Positions 53,182 to 62,654 of a DNA stretch of 64,000 nt are shown here, in pieces. This DNA is from Marinobacter sp. Arc7-DN-1. Its GTDB lineage: Bacteria > Pseudomonadota > Gammaproteobacteria > Pseudomonadales > Oleiphilaceae. How positions within the stretch are numbered: position 1 is the first letter of the stretch; each line of letters starts with the position of its first letter. Below the pieces are notes generated by a model, which made no database searches, was not told where the DNA came from, and saw nothing but the letters and a program-made list of their open reading frames with translations. Where the stretch lies: NCBI RefSeq assembly GCF_003441595.1, contig NZ_CP031848.1:806001-870000 (forward strand). The letters run 5' to 3'. The translations under genes were made by a program, and so were the position numbers.

Positions 53182-55062
53182 ATGAGAAAAAACGAATACT
53201 CCGATTATCGGAGCGTGATTGCCGATTCCTGGAACCGTTGCATCGCCTGGGGCCTTGATCATGAACACGAGCCAGCCCCTCTTGAGTCAGAGGCCGGCCG
53301 GCTGGAGGAAATACAACGCCTGTACGGCGAGTTACTGTCAGTGACCGAGGCAGAGGTACTTCCCTACTACCGGAATGTGCTCGCAAACAGTCGCTGTCTG
53401 ATTCTGCTTGCTGATCAACATGCCACCGTTCTGAACAGCTGGGGCGATGAACGCATCACCGAGACACGCCTCAAGCCCTGGCTCCAGACGGGCGCCAACT
53501 GGCAGGAACGGAACTGCGGAACAAACGCCATCGGGACAGCGATTGCCATCGGCGCGCCGGTTCAGATAAAGCGCAATGAACATTTCCTTAAAGCTAACCG
53601 CAGCATCATCGGCTCCGCCGCCCCGATTTTTGACGCCCATAAGAAAATTACCGGAGTTTTGAGTGTCTTCAGCGACGCTTACCTGCCCCAGGCTCATACT
53701 CTGGGCATGGTGCGGCTGCTTTCACAGTCGGTGGAAAATCGGCTTATCAGTCGCCAGTTTGGCCCGGATCACTTCCAGATAACGGTCAATACCACCGCGG
53801 ACAATTTTGACAGCCCCTGGTCTGGCATCCTTGCCTGTGACGACTCCGGCCGGATTATTGCCAGCAACCAGAGGGCGGACCAGTTGCTGGGAATGCCGAC
53901 CGTTGATGCGCGCCTTGATGAACTGTTCACCACCCATCGAAACCATATTCTTGGCCATCCCGAACAGGAGACGCTGCAACTGACAACGCGGAGCAGGGTT
54001 CGGCTAAGCGCGCGGCTAAAGCGCCCGTCTGTGACAAGACGGAATCCTGAGCGGGCAGACCCTGCCGGGACCAGGGGTACCGGACAAGACCTCCGCCTGC
54101 CGGGTATAGACAACCTGGAGCACGGGGATTCGGTGGTGAAACGGTGCGCGACCCAGAGCCTCAAGGTGCTTGAGCGGGGCGTACCAGTGCTGATCACCGG
54201 CGAAACCGGGGTCGGGAAAGAGGTCCTTGTTAAGGCACTGCACCAGGCATCGCATCGAAAAGACCAGCCCCTGGTTGCCGTGAACTGCGCAGCCATTCCA
54301 CCGGAGCTGGTGGAGTCGGAGCTGTTCGGTTACGAAGCAGGTGCTTTTACCGGAGCCCGGGCCCAGGGCTCCCTGGGCTTCATTCGAAAGGCCCACAAGG
54401 GCATTCTGTTTCTCGATGAAATTGGTGAAATGCCCCTGTCAGCGCAGTCCCGTCTGCTGCGGGTACTCCAGGAACGGGTTGTCACGCCTGTCGGCTCTAC
54501 AGAGAGCGTTCCGGTCGATATCCTGCTGGTGACCGCGACCAATCGCCCTCTCAACTCACGCATCGACAGCGGCCATTTCCGGCCAGATCTCTACTACCGT
54601 ATCAACGGACTGTGTGTAGAGCTCCCGTCGCTCCGAAATCGGGCCGATCGACGGCTTCTGATACAAAATATCTATGGCCGGCACAGAGACCAGGGCCAGG
54701 CTGAAGAGCTATCGCCGAAAGTGCTGTCTGCCCTTGAAAACCATCCATGGCCGGGCAATATCCGGCAGCTGGTGAACGTGCTGAGAGTGGCCATCGCTAT
54801 CGCCGATGGTGAAGACATACAGATTTGGCATTTGCCCGGGGACTTCCTGGCGGAATTTGATTTGGCAGTGAACAACGAGGCCAGCATGGAGGGTCTGGCG
54901 CCGGCAGAACCCACCAATTCAGATACGGAGGTAACCGACACGTTTGCCAGAACACTGCAGGTCTATCACAAGTACACGGGGAACATTTCGCGGGCGGCCA
55001 GAGAGCTGGCCATCAGCCGGAATACCCTCTACAAGCGCCTGCGGGAACTCGGGGTCCGGTGA
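53182..55062 (+). CDS. AcoR-type sigma-54-dependent transcriptional activator
   Basis: The 626-residue protein has an N-terminal GAF-like sensor (about residues 50-200, with NCGTNAIGTAIAIGAPVQI), a PAS-like region (about 205-290), an AAA+ domain with Walker A GETGVGKE near 340, sigma-54 contact loop GAFTGA near 386 and Walker B ILFLDEIGEM, and a C-terminal Fis-type helix-turn-helix (NISRAARELAISRNTLYKRL). It should activate RpoN promoters for alcohol, acetoin or glycerol use. ATG at 53182 is used; the TTG at 53098 overlaps the repeats. Divergent from glpS. Its inducer and targets are unknown. Confidence 0.9.
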   Translation: MRKNEYSDYRSVIADSWNRCIAWGLDHEHEPAPLESEAGRLEEIQRLYGELLSVTEAEVLPYYRNVLANSRCLILLADQHATVLNSWGDERITETRLKPWLQTGANWQERNCGTNAIGTAIAIGAPVQIKRNEHFLKANRSIIGSAAPIFDAHKKITGVLSVFSDAYLPQAHTLGMVRLLSQSVENRLISRQFGPDHFQITVNTTADNFDSPWSGILACDDSGRIIASNQRADQLLGMPTVDARLDELFTTHRNHILGHPEQETLQLTTRSRVRLSARLKRPSVTRRNPERADPAGTRGTGQDLRLPGIDNLEHGDSVVKRCATQSLKVLERGVPVLITGETGVGKEVLVKALHQASHRKDQPLVAVNCAAIPPELVESELFGYEAGAFTGARAQGSLGFIRKAHKGILFLDEIGEMPLSAQSRLLRVLQERVVTPVGSTESVPVDILLVTATNRPLNSRIDSGHFRPDLYYRINGLCVELPSLRNRADRRLLIQNIYGRHRDQGQAEELSPKVLSALENHPWPGNIRQLVNVLRVAIAIADGEDIQIWHLPGDFLAEFDLAVNNEASMEGLAPAEPTNSDTEVTDTFARTLQVYHKYTGNISRAARELAISRNTLYKRLRELGVR

Positions 55063-55090
55063 CCCCCTCAGATTTTTTATAAAGTTACTG

Positions 55091-56563
55091 TCAAAGTTTC
55101 AGCACCGCCGTCATCCAGCCATCGTAAAGCTGGTCCCGATCCCCTTTTGTCATCACCGGCTCAAAGCTCCGGTCACAGCGCCACAACCCCGCCAACTCCT
55201 CCAGAGAGCCGTAGATTCCCGCCTCGAGGCCCGCCAGATAGGCAGCACCCAGCGCCGTGGTCTCGACCAGTGAAGGGCGGTCAACCCGCGCGCCGAGAAT
55301 ATCCGCCAGGAACTGCAAAACCCAGTTGTTCGCCACCATGCCGCCATCCACACGCAGCGTGACTGGTCGTATACCATCCTTTTCCATGGCTTTTTGCAGG
55401 TCCTTGGTCTGGTAGCACACAGACTGGAGGCCGGCGGTCACGATTTCCTTGATGCCGGTGTCCCTAGTCAACCCGAAAATGGCCCCCCGGGCATTCGGGT
55501 CCCAATAGGGCGCGCCCAGTCCGGTAAACGCCGGCACCAGGTATACACCGTGATCCACGGGGGTTCCCTCTGCAAGCGGCTCGGTTTCGCAGGCATCGCG
55601 GATCAACCGCAAGCCATCCCGCAACCACTGGATTGTGGCCCCGGCAATGAAAATACTCCCTTCCAGTGCGTAGGTGGGCTTGCCATTCACACGGTAGGCC
55701 ACCGTGGTAAGCAACCGGTGTTCCGATTGAAGGGCCTTGTCACCCGTGTTCAGCATCAGAAAACAGCCCGTGCCATAGGTGCTTTTGGCCATACCGGTCT
55801 GGAAACAGGTCTGGCCAAACAACGCCGCCTGCTGATCACCTGCAACACCGAGCACCGAGGTGCCATTGAGAGCACCACCGTCAGTGATCTGCCCGAACTG
55901 GTCCGCTGAATCCATGACTTCAGGCAACAGAACCTCAGGGATTCCGAACAGTTCCAGCAATTCGGAATCCCATTGCTGAGTGTGAATATTGAACAACAGA
56001 GTCCGGCTGGCATTGGTAGCGTCGGTCCTGTGTTCCCGTCCACCGGTCAGTCGCCAGAGCAGGAAGCTGTCGATGGTGCCAAAGGCCAGCTCGCCGCACT
56101 CCGCGCGCTCCCGGACACCGGCAACGTTTTCCAGGATCCAGCGGATCTTGGTGGCGGAAAAATACGGATCGATCAGCAAGCCGGTCTTGCTGCTTACCCA
56201 GGGTTCCAGGCCCTCGCTTTTCAGGGACTCGCAGTAGGAGGCCGTTCGTCTGTCCTGCCACACGATTGCGTTATACACCGGCTCACCGGTTTTGCGGTCC
56301 CAAAGAACGGTAGTTTCACGCTGATTGGTAATACCCACAGCGACCACTTCACCCCCCTCCCCGCACTCTTCGGCCATCACGGCGTCACAGGTACGCTGGA
56401 CCGATGACCAGATATCTCCGGGATCATGCTCCACCCAGCCGCTGGCCGGGAAGTGCTGCGGAAATTCCTGCTGTCGGGTAGCGTGGATGTTGCCTTGCAG
56501 GTCAAAGAGTATGGCCCGGGAACTGGTGGTTCCCTGATCAATGGAAAGAATGTACTGACTCAT
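55091..56563 (-). CDS. glpK: Glycerol kinase GlpK
   Basis: GlpK phosphorylates glycerol to sn-glycerol 3-phosphate. The 490-residue enzyme shows the FGGY-kinase blocks: [11 protein letters not shown] at the N-terminus, [23 protein letters not shown], the glycerol-binding [18 protein letters not shown], and the C-terminal [19 protein letters not shown] at 56563 follows AGGTGG; the GTG at 56575 lies inside that site. It is divergent from glpR and shares its promoter region, but is not contiguous with the transporter operon. Regulation by GlpR is likely; allosteric control by sugar PTS cannot be judged. Confidence 0.96.
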   Translation of the reverse strand: MSQYILSIDQGTTSSRAILFDLQGNIHATRQQEFPQHFPASGWVEHDPGDIWSSVQRTCDAVMAEECGEGGEVVAVGITNQRETTVLWDRKTGEPVYNAIVWQDRRTASYCESLKSEGLEPWVSSKTGLLIDPYFSATKIRWILENVAGVRERAECGELAFGTIDSFLLWRLTGGREHRTDATNASRTLLFNIHTQQWDSELLELFGIPEVLLPEVMDSADQFGQITDGGALNGTSVLGVAGDQQAALFGQTCFQTGMAKSTYGTGCFLMLNTGDKALQSEHRLLTTVAYRVNGKPTYALEGSIFIAGATIQWLRDGLRLIRDACETEPLAEGTPVDHGVYLVPAFTGLGAPYWDPNARGAIFGLTRDTGIKEIVTAGLQSVCYQTKDLQKAMEKDGIRPVTLRVDGGMVANNWVLQFLADILGARVDRPSLVETTALGAAYLAGLEAGIYGSLEELAGLWRCDRSFEPVMTKGDRDQLYDGWMTAVLKL

Positions 56564-56585
56564 ATTGTTTTCCACCTAAGGTTCT

Positions 56586-56620
56586 TATTTTTTCGTATTT
56601 TTCCCTTTTTGAACATAAAT
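56586..56620. promoter_or_regulatory. GlpR-like half-sites between glpK and glpR
   Basis: Two half-sites, TTTTTTCGTATTTT and TTTTTGAACATAAAT, face each other in the glpK leader. They are weaker than the eno operator. A further ATATTTCG occurs near 56729 before glpR. Confidence 0.5.
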
Positions 56621-56768
56621 GCCAAGCAGTTTTCACGGGATCCGCGCGTTGGTGATGGGCAACTCTCTAAAAAAGCTGCATAAACTCCTGAAAACCACTA
56701 AACTTTAAACATGTTTCCGGACGCACAATATTTCGCATGAGAAAAACGACAACGCGGAGGAGGTAGTA

Positions 56769-57527
56769 ATGGCACAGCGTCGCCGACAGGATCTGATCAT
56801 GGAGCTGATCCAGCAGAACGGTTTCGTGACAACCGAGCAGCTGGTTGACCAGTTCAGGGTAACGCCCCAGACCATCCGCCGTGATCTGAACGAACTCGCG
56901 AAACAGAAGAAGCTCCGCAGGCATCACGGAGGCGCCGGTATTGACTCCAGCACGGTCAACACCGCGTACCAGGCTCGCAAGATCATGGACCTGGAAGCCA
57001 AGGAGCGCATCGCCGAAGCGCTGGTCGAGATGATTCCGGACAACTCCTCCATATTCATCAACATTGGCACCACCACCGAAACCATCGCCAAGGCACTGCT
57101 GGAAAAGAACAATCTGCAGATTGTCACCAATAACCTCCATGTCGCTTCCATTCTCTCGGCAAAAGAGGATTTTCACGTGATCATTGCCGGGGGCGAGGTT
57201 CGAAACCGGGATGGCGGCATTGTCGGCGAGGCCACCCGCGACTTCATCAATCAGTTCAAGATGGATTTCGGCGTCATTGGGATCAGCGGCATCCATAACG
57301 ACGGTTCGCTGCTGGATTTTGATTACCGCGAAGTCCGGGTCGCCCAGGCCATTATCGAAAACTCCAATCAGGTTCTGCTCGCGGCTGACCACTCCAAGTT
57401 TGGCCGCAACGCCATGGTTCGCCTCGGTAGCATTACCCAGGCGGACCACGTGTTTACTAATCAGCAGCCTCCGGTCGAAATCCGCCAGCTTCTTAGCGAG
57501 CACAACGTCGAACTTCACCTCGTCTGA
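56769..57527 (+). CDS. glpR: DeoR-family glycerol regulon repressor GlpR
   Basis: The 252-residue repressor has a DeoR-type winged helix at the N-terminus (about 5-55, GFVTTEQLVDQFRVTPQTIRRDLNEL) and a sugar-phosphate sensor domain (about 75-240, with INIGTTTETIAKALL and DHSKFGRNAMVRLG). Family members release DNA on binding glycerol 3-phosphate. GGAGGAGGT precedes the ATG. It lies between glpK and glpD, and the boxes around it imply autoregulation as well as control of its neighbours. Confidence 0.95.
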   Translation: MAQRRRQDLIMELIQQNGFVTTEQLVDQFRVTPQTIRRDLNELAKQKKLRRHHGGAGIDSSTVNTAYQARKIMDLEAKERIAEALVEMIPDNSSIFINIGTTTETIAKALLEKNNLQIVTNNLHVASILSAKEDFHVIIAGGEVRNRDGGIVGEATRDFINQFKMDFGVIGISGIHNDGSLLDFDYREVRVAQAIIENSNQVLLAADHSKFGRNAMVRLGSITQADHVFTNQQPPVEIRQLLSEHNVELHLV

Positions 57528-57569
57528 GACTTTTCGGTTAACCACCCAATCGAAAACGTGAATGCCTCT

Positions 57570-57660
57570 TTATTTTCGTTTTTTTTCTAATTTTTCCTTT
57601 ACGAATATCCCGAGCTTTCGCATAATAGTTCTATACCGTATATTGAACATTGAAAAGTGC
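57570..57660. promoter_or_regulatory. GlpR-like sites before glpD
   Basis: TTATTTTCGTTTTTTTTC (57570), TTACGAATATCCC (57599), CTTTCGCATAATAG and ATTGAACATTGAAA (57641) form a cluster of half-sites in an AT-rich leader. None is a perfect palindrome, but the density is high. Confidence 0.5.
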
Positions 57661-57708
57661 GCATGACAACAAAGCGTCTTTTCCATTGGCGTCAGGAGAT
57701 GACCAACA

Positions 57709-59238
57709 ATGACTATGGAGCACGAACAGTTTGATGTTGTTGTCGTTGGCGGCGGAGTCAACGGCACCGGCATTGCCATGGATGCAGCAGGCCGGGGATT
57801 GAAAGTCCTGCTTTGTGAAATGAACGATCTGGCATCCGCCACCTCTTCCAGCAGCAGCAAGCTGATACACGGTGGACTCAGATATCTTGAGCACTATGAA
57901 TTCCGGTTGGTCAGGGAAGCCCTGGCCGAACGAGAGTCGCTGCTCCGCAATTCGCCACACATCATGTGGCCCATGCGCTTCCGCCTGCCCCACCGCCCTC
58001 ACCTTCGCCCTGCCTGGATGATCCGGACCGGCCTGTTTCTTTATGACCATTTGGCAAAACGGGAAATCCTGCCGGGATCCCGTTCAATCCGCTTTACTGA
58101 GAGCGATCCACTGAAGCCCGACATTACCAAAGGCTTTGAGTATTCCGATGGCTGGGTCGACGACGCTCGTCTGGTGGTACTGACTGCGAAAAAAGCCCAG
58201 CAATTCGGCGCGCGGATCATGACCAGGACCAAGTGCGTCAGAGCCGAACGTAACGCGAAGGACTGGACGGTGACACTCCGTGACATGACCAACGAAACCG
58301 AAACAACGGTTTCGGCCAGAGCAATCGTGAACGCCTCAGGCCCTTGGGTGAGCAGACTGTTTGGCGAGACCCTCTCCATGCCAGCGCCGAAATCAATTCG
58401 TATGGTCAAGGGCAGTCATATCGTGGTACCGAGACTGAACAGGGGCACCGAAGCCTACATCCTTCAAAACGAAGACGAGCGCATTGTCTTCGTGATTCCC
58501 TACGAAGATGAGTTCTCTCTGGTGGGCACCACCGACGTGGATTACGAAGGGGATCCGAAGAAAGCGAAAATCTCACCAGAAGAAACCGACTACCTGCTGA
58601 ACATAGTGAACTCCCACTTCAAGCGCCAGCTTGAACCGGCGGATGTAGTCTGGTCCTACTCAGGGGTTCGTCCGCTGATGGACGGCGAGGAGGAAAACGC
58701 GCAGAAGGCATCCCGGGACTACTCCTTTGAAGTGAGCAGCGAAAAAAACAAGGCTCCCATTATTTCGGTTTTCGGGGGCAAGATTACCACTTACCGAAAA
58801 CTGGCCGAAGCGGCAACCGACAAGCTGTGCCAGTTCTTTCCCGAGGCGGGAGGCAAGTGGACCAAGACCGCGGTGCTGCCCGGTGGCGATTTTGACAACC
58901 ATGCATCGCTTGAGCAGAAGCTCAGTCACGATTGTCCATGGCTCTCGGAGAAGGTCATCAGCCGCTATGTTCGCACTTACGGTATGACCTCCTATGACAT
59001 CCTCAAGGATTGCGGCTCGATGGAAGACCTGGGGTTTCATTTCGCAGGCACGTTGTATGAAAGGGAAGTGCTTCACTTGATGAAAAATGAGTGGGCATTG
59101 ACCTCTGAAGACATTCTCTGGCGCCGGACCAAGCAAGGTCTCTATGCAACAGACAGCGACGTTGAGGCCCTGGACCGGTTTCTCATGAACACCGCAATCC
59201 CCGAAACTCGCAAGACCTCTCTCCACCACAGCGCCTGA
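57709..59238 (+). CDS. glpD: Aerobic glycerol-3-phosphate dehydrogenase GlpD
   Basis: GlpD is a membrane-associated flavoprotein that oxidises glycerol 3-phosphate to DHAP and feeds electrons to quinone. The FAD-binding motif VVGGGVNGTGIAMDAAGRG lies at residues 8-26. LIHGGLRYLEHYEFRLV, HIVVPRLNRG, PYEDEFSLVGTTDVDYEG and SVFGGKITTYRKLAE are family blocks. At 509 residues it has normal length. AGGAGA precedes the ATG. GlpR-like half-sites lie in its leader. Its product enters the eno-tpiA branch encoded in the same island. Confidence 0.96.
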   Translation: MTMEHEQFDVVVVGGGVNGTGIAMDAAGRGLKVLLCEMNDLASATSSSSSKLIHGGLRYLEHYEFRLVREALAERESLLRNSPHIMWPMRFRLPHRPHLRPAWMIRTGLFLYDHLAKREILPGSRSIRFTESDPLKPDITKGFEYSDGWVDDARLVVLTAKKAQQFGARIMTRTKCVRAERNAKDWTVTLRDMTNETETTVSARAIVNASGPWVSRLFGETLSMPAPKSIRMVKGSHIVVPRLNRGTEAYILQNEDERIVFVIPYEDEFSLVGTTDVDYEGDPKKAKISPEETDYLLNIVNSHFKRQLEPADVVWSYSGVRPLMDGEEENAQKASRDYSFEVSSEKNKAPIISVFGGKITTYRKLAEAATDKLCQFFPEAGGKWTKTAVLPGGDFDNHASLEQKLSHDCPWLSEKVISRYVRTYGMTSYDILKDCGSMEDLGFHFAGTLYEREVLHLMKNEWALTSEDILWRRTKQGLYATDSDVEALDRFLMNTAIPETRKTSLHHSA

Positions 59239-59260
59239 AGTTCTCTCAGGCATCTTTGCC

Positions 59261-59293
59261 CCGGCCGGATGATCTCCGGCCGGCGCTTTTTTT
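59261..59293 (+). terminator. Rho-independent terminator after glpD
   Basis: A strong CCGGCCGGA stem with a five-base loop pairs with TCCGGCCGG and is followed, after CGC, by seven T residues. It closes glpD transcription. Confidence 0.9.
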
Positions 59294-59374
59294 GGCCACT
59301 CGCAAGCCCCCTGCACGGAACCCAAACATCGGACTTGACTCTCCGGAGGAGCCCGCCTGTTTCCATGCCAAAAT

Positions 59375-59432
59375 AAAGACCGGCACCCCTTCCGGAGTAC
59401 CGGCCTTTTGACCCCCGCTCCGTCGGGGGTCA
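59375..59432. terminator. Paired hairpins between glpD and the porin gene
   Basis: A GACCGGCAC/GTACCGGCC stem followed by TTTT (59375-59409) is flanked by a second stem, ACCCCCG/CGGGGGT (59411-59432). They lie just after the porin stop on the minus strand and probably end that transcript. Confidence 0.65.
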
Positions 59433-59445
59433 CTTAGTCGCTGGT

Positions 59446-60663
59446 TCAGAAAGTGAACTGGGAACCCAGAATAAAAGCGCTGTAGTCACTGTTGGGCGTG
59501 CTGCTGGCGTAGTCCTGGATTTCAGCCATCACAGTTAAGGCGTCGGTCGCACGGTAGCGGGCAAACAGCATGGTCAGTTCAGTGTCCTCGTCCGACAGGT
59601 CATCCGAACCTTCACCGTAGCTCGCGCCCAGTGTTGTGCGGTTAATGTCGTAGGTGGTCTCAACATACCACTGGTCCGCATCCTCTTCCTGGGAGCCTCC
59701 GACAACTCCATGGCCGCCCACAACAAAATTACCGGTGCCCTGAGTCATCGCATAGTTTGCCCGCACGCCCAGATCACCCAGGGACAGTGCGCCACCAAAA
59801 TCGACACCGGTCATGGTGAAATCTTCCACCGCGGGGTCCTTCACACTCACGGACTGACTGAAACCACTGGACCAGAGGGTGACCATGTCGCCAGACCAGA
59901 CAACGTTGGCTTCAATACGTGGGCTTTCCGTTCCTACCGAGGCATTGGTAGCCTCCGCAGCGGCGGCGGGATCTGCAGCACCCGGAAAATCAATGACTCC
60001 CGACTTAGGTTTTTCCGGCTGAAAAAGACCGACCTTGAAGGTAAGGCCGCTCATGGTCGGCGACGTGTACATAACGCGTGGGTTGAAGTTGGCATAGAAA
60101 TAGCCGTTGCCAATTCTACCCGCCGTCGAATCGCCATTGTTCGGAGCAAATAACCCCATACCTTTCGCACTGCCAGTATCACCGATGGCCGGCACCCCAA
60201 AAATGCCGTAGCCCTTGCCAATATTAACTACGCCAAAACCGCCGGAGACCGCAAATTCCGCGACACGACTTTCGACACCTGACACTCTCCCGAAATCCAC
60301 CCGGCCAAACCCCGAATTCTGCACCCCATCTGCCCCGGACAAGTGGCTGTTCAGTTGGAAGTGACCCGACACATTGAGACCGTACTGAGTGGGGGCATAC
60401 ACGTTGAACTGGGCGGTCGCAGGGTTGAACCCGGTGGTAATCCGGAAGGCATCCTCTTCAAGATTATCGTTATCGCTCATCAGTGCGAAAACCGGAATGT
60501 GGCCATTGATACCGAATTTCCAACCACTGTCTGACTCAAAAGAAACCTCAGCAAAGGCCGGCGAGGCGACGCCGGCTGTCAGCAGCGACAGTGCGACAGC
60601 CAGAGGGGCTTTCCGGAATGAACGGTTGTTGAACGACATTAAAACGTTGTTGTTTTCGATCAT
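59446..60663 (-). CDS. Outer-membrane porin, probably for glycerol
   Basis: A 405-residue outer-membrane porin with a signal peptide ending SPAFA (about residue 38) and alternating strands ending in FILGSQFTF, the C-terminal phenylalanine typical of barrels. FGRVDFGRVSGVESRVAEFAVSGGFGVVNIGKGYGIFG is a conserved strand-turn block of gram-negative porins. A sequence rich in short aromatic strands and loops with DNDNLEED supports a general diffusion channel. The gene is divergent from the glpV pseudogene and shares its GlpR-like operators, so entry of glycerol is its likely role. AGGAAG precedes the ATG. Confidence 0.85.
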   Translation of the reverse strand: MIENNNVLMSFNNRSFRKAPLAVALSLLTAGVASPAFAEVSFESDSGWKFGINGHIPVFALMSDNDNLEEDAFRITTGFNPATAQFNVYAPTQYGLNVSGHFQLNSHLSGADGVQNSGFGRVDFGRVSGVESRVAEFAVSGGFGVVNIGKGYGIFGVPAIGDTGSAKGMGLFAPNNGDSTAGRIGNGYFYANFNPRVMYTSPTMSGLTFKVGLFQPEKPKSGVIDFPGAADPAAAAEATNASVGTESPRIEANVVWSGDMVTLWSSGFSQSVSVKDPAVEDFTMTGVDFGGALSLGDLGVRANYAMTQGTGNFVVGGHGVVGGSQEEDADQWYVETTYDINRTTLGASYGEGSDDLSDEDTELTMLFARYRATDALTVMAEIQDYASSTPNSDYSAFILGSQFTF

Positions 60664-61030
60664 GTTAGCTTCCTGTTTTTGTTAGCGCTGGACTATCGTC
60701 AGCCATCCGCATAGACCTGCCCGCGGCAGGACACTCGTTCGGAGCCCGGTGACCAACGGCGTTATCGAACTGACGGTTTTTCGTTTTAAGACCAAAACGT
60801 TCGTAACAGAACAAATCTAGCGCCCAAAATCGCAAATGGAAAGTTTATGATCGAAAAAAATTTTCGTTTAGGCGGCCCCAGGAATGATAAAAAACCTTAA
60901 ACACAACCTATTATATTGTTTTTTATAGCTTAATAATAAACATCATGCCTGTATATTTTTTCGTGTACGAACTTGCTAACGAATTCTATGACCGCAAATT
61001 GTACGAAAACCAACAAAACGAGAGACGGTC
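60664..61030. promoter_or_regulatory. Shared operator region of the porin gene and the glpV pseudogene
   Basis: This 367-base AT-rich gap between divergent genes carries several GlpR-like sites: AACGTTCGTAACAGAACAAA at 60796-60815, paired TCGAAA/TTTTCG motifs at 60844-60871, and TTTTTTCGTGTACGAACTTG at 60955-60974. The density is the highest in the window. No gene is present. Confidence 0.65.
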
Positions 61031-61770
61031 ATGAAAAAACTGCCACTGCTAACCAGTCTGATGCTCCTGATGAGCCAGCCGGCAGATGCCGGCCCACTGT
61101 TCGACTCGCTGCCCGATGAGAAACAAATGTTCATTCAAACGCTGATCCGGGACCACTTTCCGGATTCGACGCTTTCCAGGGATGAGCAGGCCGAAGAACT
61201 GGCCTGGTTCGCTCACGCGGCGGCATATCTGAGGGGCACGGGAATTTGGGTTCTTTCCGAGCAACTGCCTACCAACGACTACGAGGCGCGGGTTCTGGCG
61301 CTCAGCGATTACATGGAGGGCGCGGGGAAAGCGTTCACCCTGCCGACCCTGGCACTGGAAGACTTCATCGGCCTGGAATTCATCACCGGCCCGGATGGCA
61401 AGATCTAACAGCTTCCCGACCAGCAGTTTGCCAACCTGTACTGGTTCCGTTACGACTGATTTCAGCGGCCGGAATTGAGGGCACAGTTCCGGCAACGTTA
61501 CGGCTACGAGCTTGGCGTACCCGTAAACTGGTCTGCCCACGAAGACATTGCAGAGTTCTTCACCGCTCACGTGAAGGAGATCGATGGAGAGCGCGTCTAT
61601 GGCCACATGGACTACGGCAAACGGGACCCGTCCCTGGGATGGCGCTTCACCAATGCCTGGTTTTCCATGGCAGGCGCAGGTGACAGGGGAATTCCCAACG
61701 GATTGCCGGTTGATGAATGGGGTATTCGCATGGAATGGTGCCGCCCCCCAGCAAGCGCCGGACAACCTGC
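61031..61770 (+). pseudogene. Decayed second copy of glpV
   Basis: The frame begins like an exported protein (MKKLPLLTSLMLLMSQPADA) and follows GlpV: DSTLSRDEQAEELAWF, FTLPTLALEDFIGLEFITGPDGK, and YGYELGVPVNWSAHEDIAEFF. TAA at 61406 replaces a tyrosine codon and TGA at 61457 replaces the tryptophan codon of RADWF, both in frame. About 50 residues between EARVLA and FTLP (the ligand-lobe region of GlpV) are deleted. Homology ends near 61765, so more than half of the C-terminal part is missing. The upstream region keeps GlpR-like operators, implying decay of a once-functional glycerol binding protein. Confidence 0.9.
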
Positions 61771-61856
61771 AGCCGCCCAGGACAGAACCCTGTCGGTCAT
61801 TGAGCGCAATTTCCTTGCCCACGATTTTGGCCCGAAGATGGCCGAAGAGGAGCAGC

Positions 61857-62480
61857 TCAAGGGAGCTGACTGGTGGCCGGCCCAGGCTCAAGAAGCCGGG
61901 CAACCCGCCGTTGCAGCTCGGGCACGACCTCGCTTTCGAACCAGGGATTACGACGCAGCCAGAGGTTGTTTCGTGGGCTGGGGTGAGGCATGGGCAGAAC
62001 CCCGGGCCAATACTCCCGCCAGTGCTGAACGTTGGCGGTTACGGATTTCCGGCTGTTGGCCAGATGCCAGGCATGGGCGTATTGGCCGATGACCAGAGTC
62101 AACCCGATGTCCGGCAGACGGTCCAGAAGAGCCTCACGCCAGGCGGGCGCGCATTCAGGCCGCGGGGGAAGGTCCCCGGACTTGCCGGTACCCGGATAGC
62201 AGAACCCCATGGGCAGGATTGCGAGCTTCTGCTCGTCATAGAAGGTATCCCGTGTAACTCCCATCCATTGCCGGAGCCGATCTCCGCTGGGGTCGTTGAA
62301 CGGCAGCCCGGTTTCATGCACGCGCCGCCCTGGCGCCTGACCGACCACCAGGATGCGCGCCGATTCGGATATCTGGATCACGGGTCTCGGCTTGTGCGGC
62401 AGGGCCTCTTGGCAAATCGTACAGGCCCTCACCCGGCGCACCAGATTATCAAAGGAAAGTTGTGAGAGATTGTCACTCAT
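61857..62480 (-). CDS. Uracil-DNA glycosylase superfamily protein
   Basis: The 207-residue protein has the superfamily blocks: ILVVGQAPGRRVHETGLPFNDPSG near residue 40 (motif 1 region), LAILPMGFCYPGTGKSGDLPPRPECAPAW in the middle, and the motif-2 histidine in PMPHPSPRNNLWLRRN. A CTIC pair near residue 19 precedes them. Typical members remove uracil from DNA, though this subgroup is less studied. ATG at 62480 (MSDNLSQLSF) is used; upstream the frame extends to 62588. Its 3' end lies about 90 bases from the pseudogene remnant. It follows glk on the same strand after 174 bases. Confidence 0.85.
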   Translation of the reverse strand: MSDNLSQLSFDNLVRRVRACTICQEALPHKPRPVIQISESARILVVGQAPGRRVHETGLPFNDPSGDRLRQWMGVTRDTFYDEQKLAILPMGFCYPGTGKSGDLPPRPECAPAWREALLDRLPDIGLTLVIGQYAHAWHLANSRKSVTANVQHWREYWPGVLPMPHPSPRNNLWLRRNPWFESEVVPELQRRVARLLEPGPATSQLP

Positions 62481-62654
62481 GGGGAGGCCCCTCATCAGGG
62501 CAATTGCATAAACCGGTATTTCCCGTAACGATAGGGCCACAAGACCTGCACAACAAGTACCAAAGGACCCACCATGAACACCGTGCAACCACCAGTACCG
62601 TTTTGGTCGAAGCGAACTGGTACGCTTTCTCCGATCAGGCCGGACAATGCCGAA

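Noticed and set aside
61406..61459. Readthrough or recoding of TAA and TGA in the glpV copy
   Set aside because: Different stop codons at Tyr and Trp positions, plus a deletion and a lost C-terminus, fit ordinary decay; no selenocysteine-type context is visible.
61475..62092. 205-codon frame that continues the glpV pseudogene
   Set aside because: Only its first part is GlpV-like; the rest lies opposite the uracil-DNA glycosylase gene and has shadow composition.
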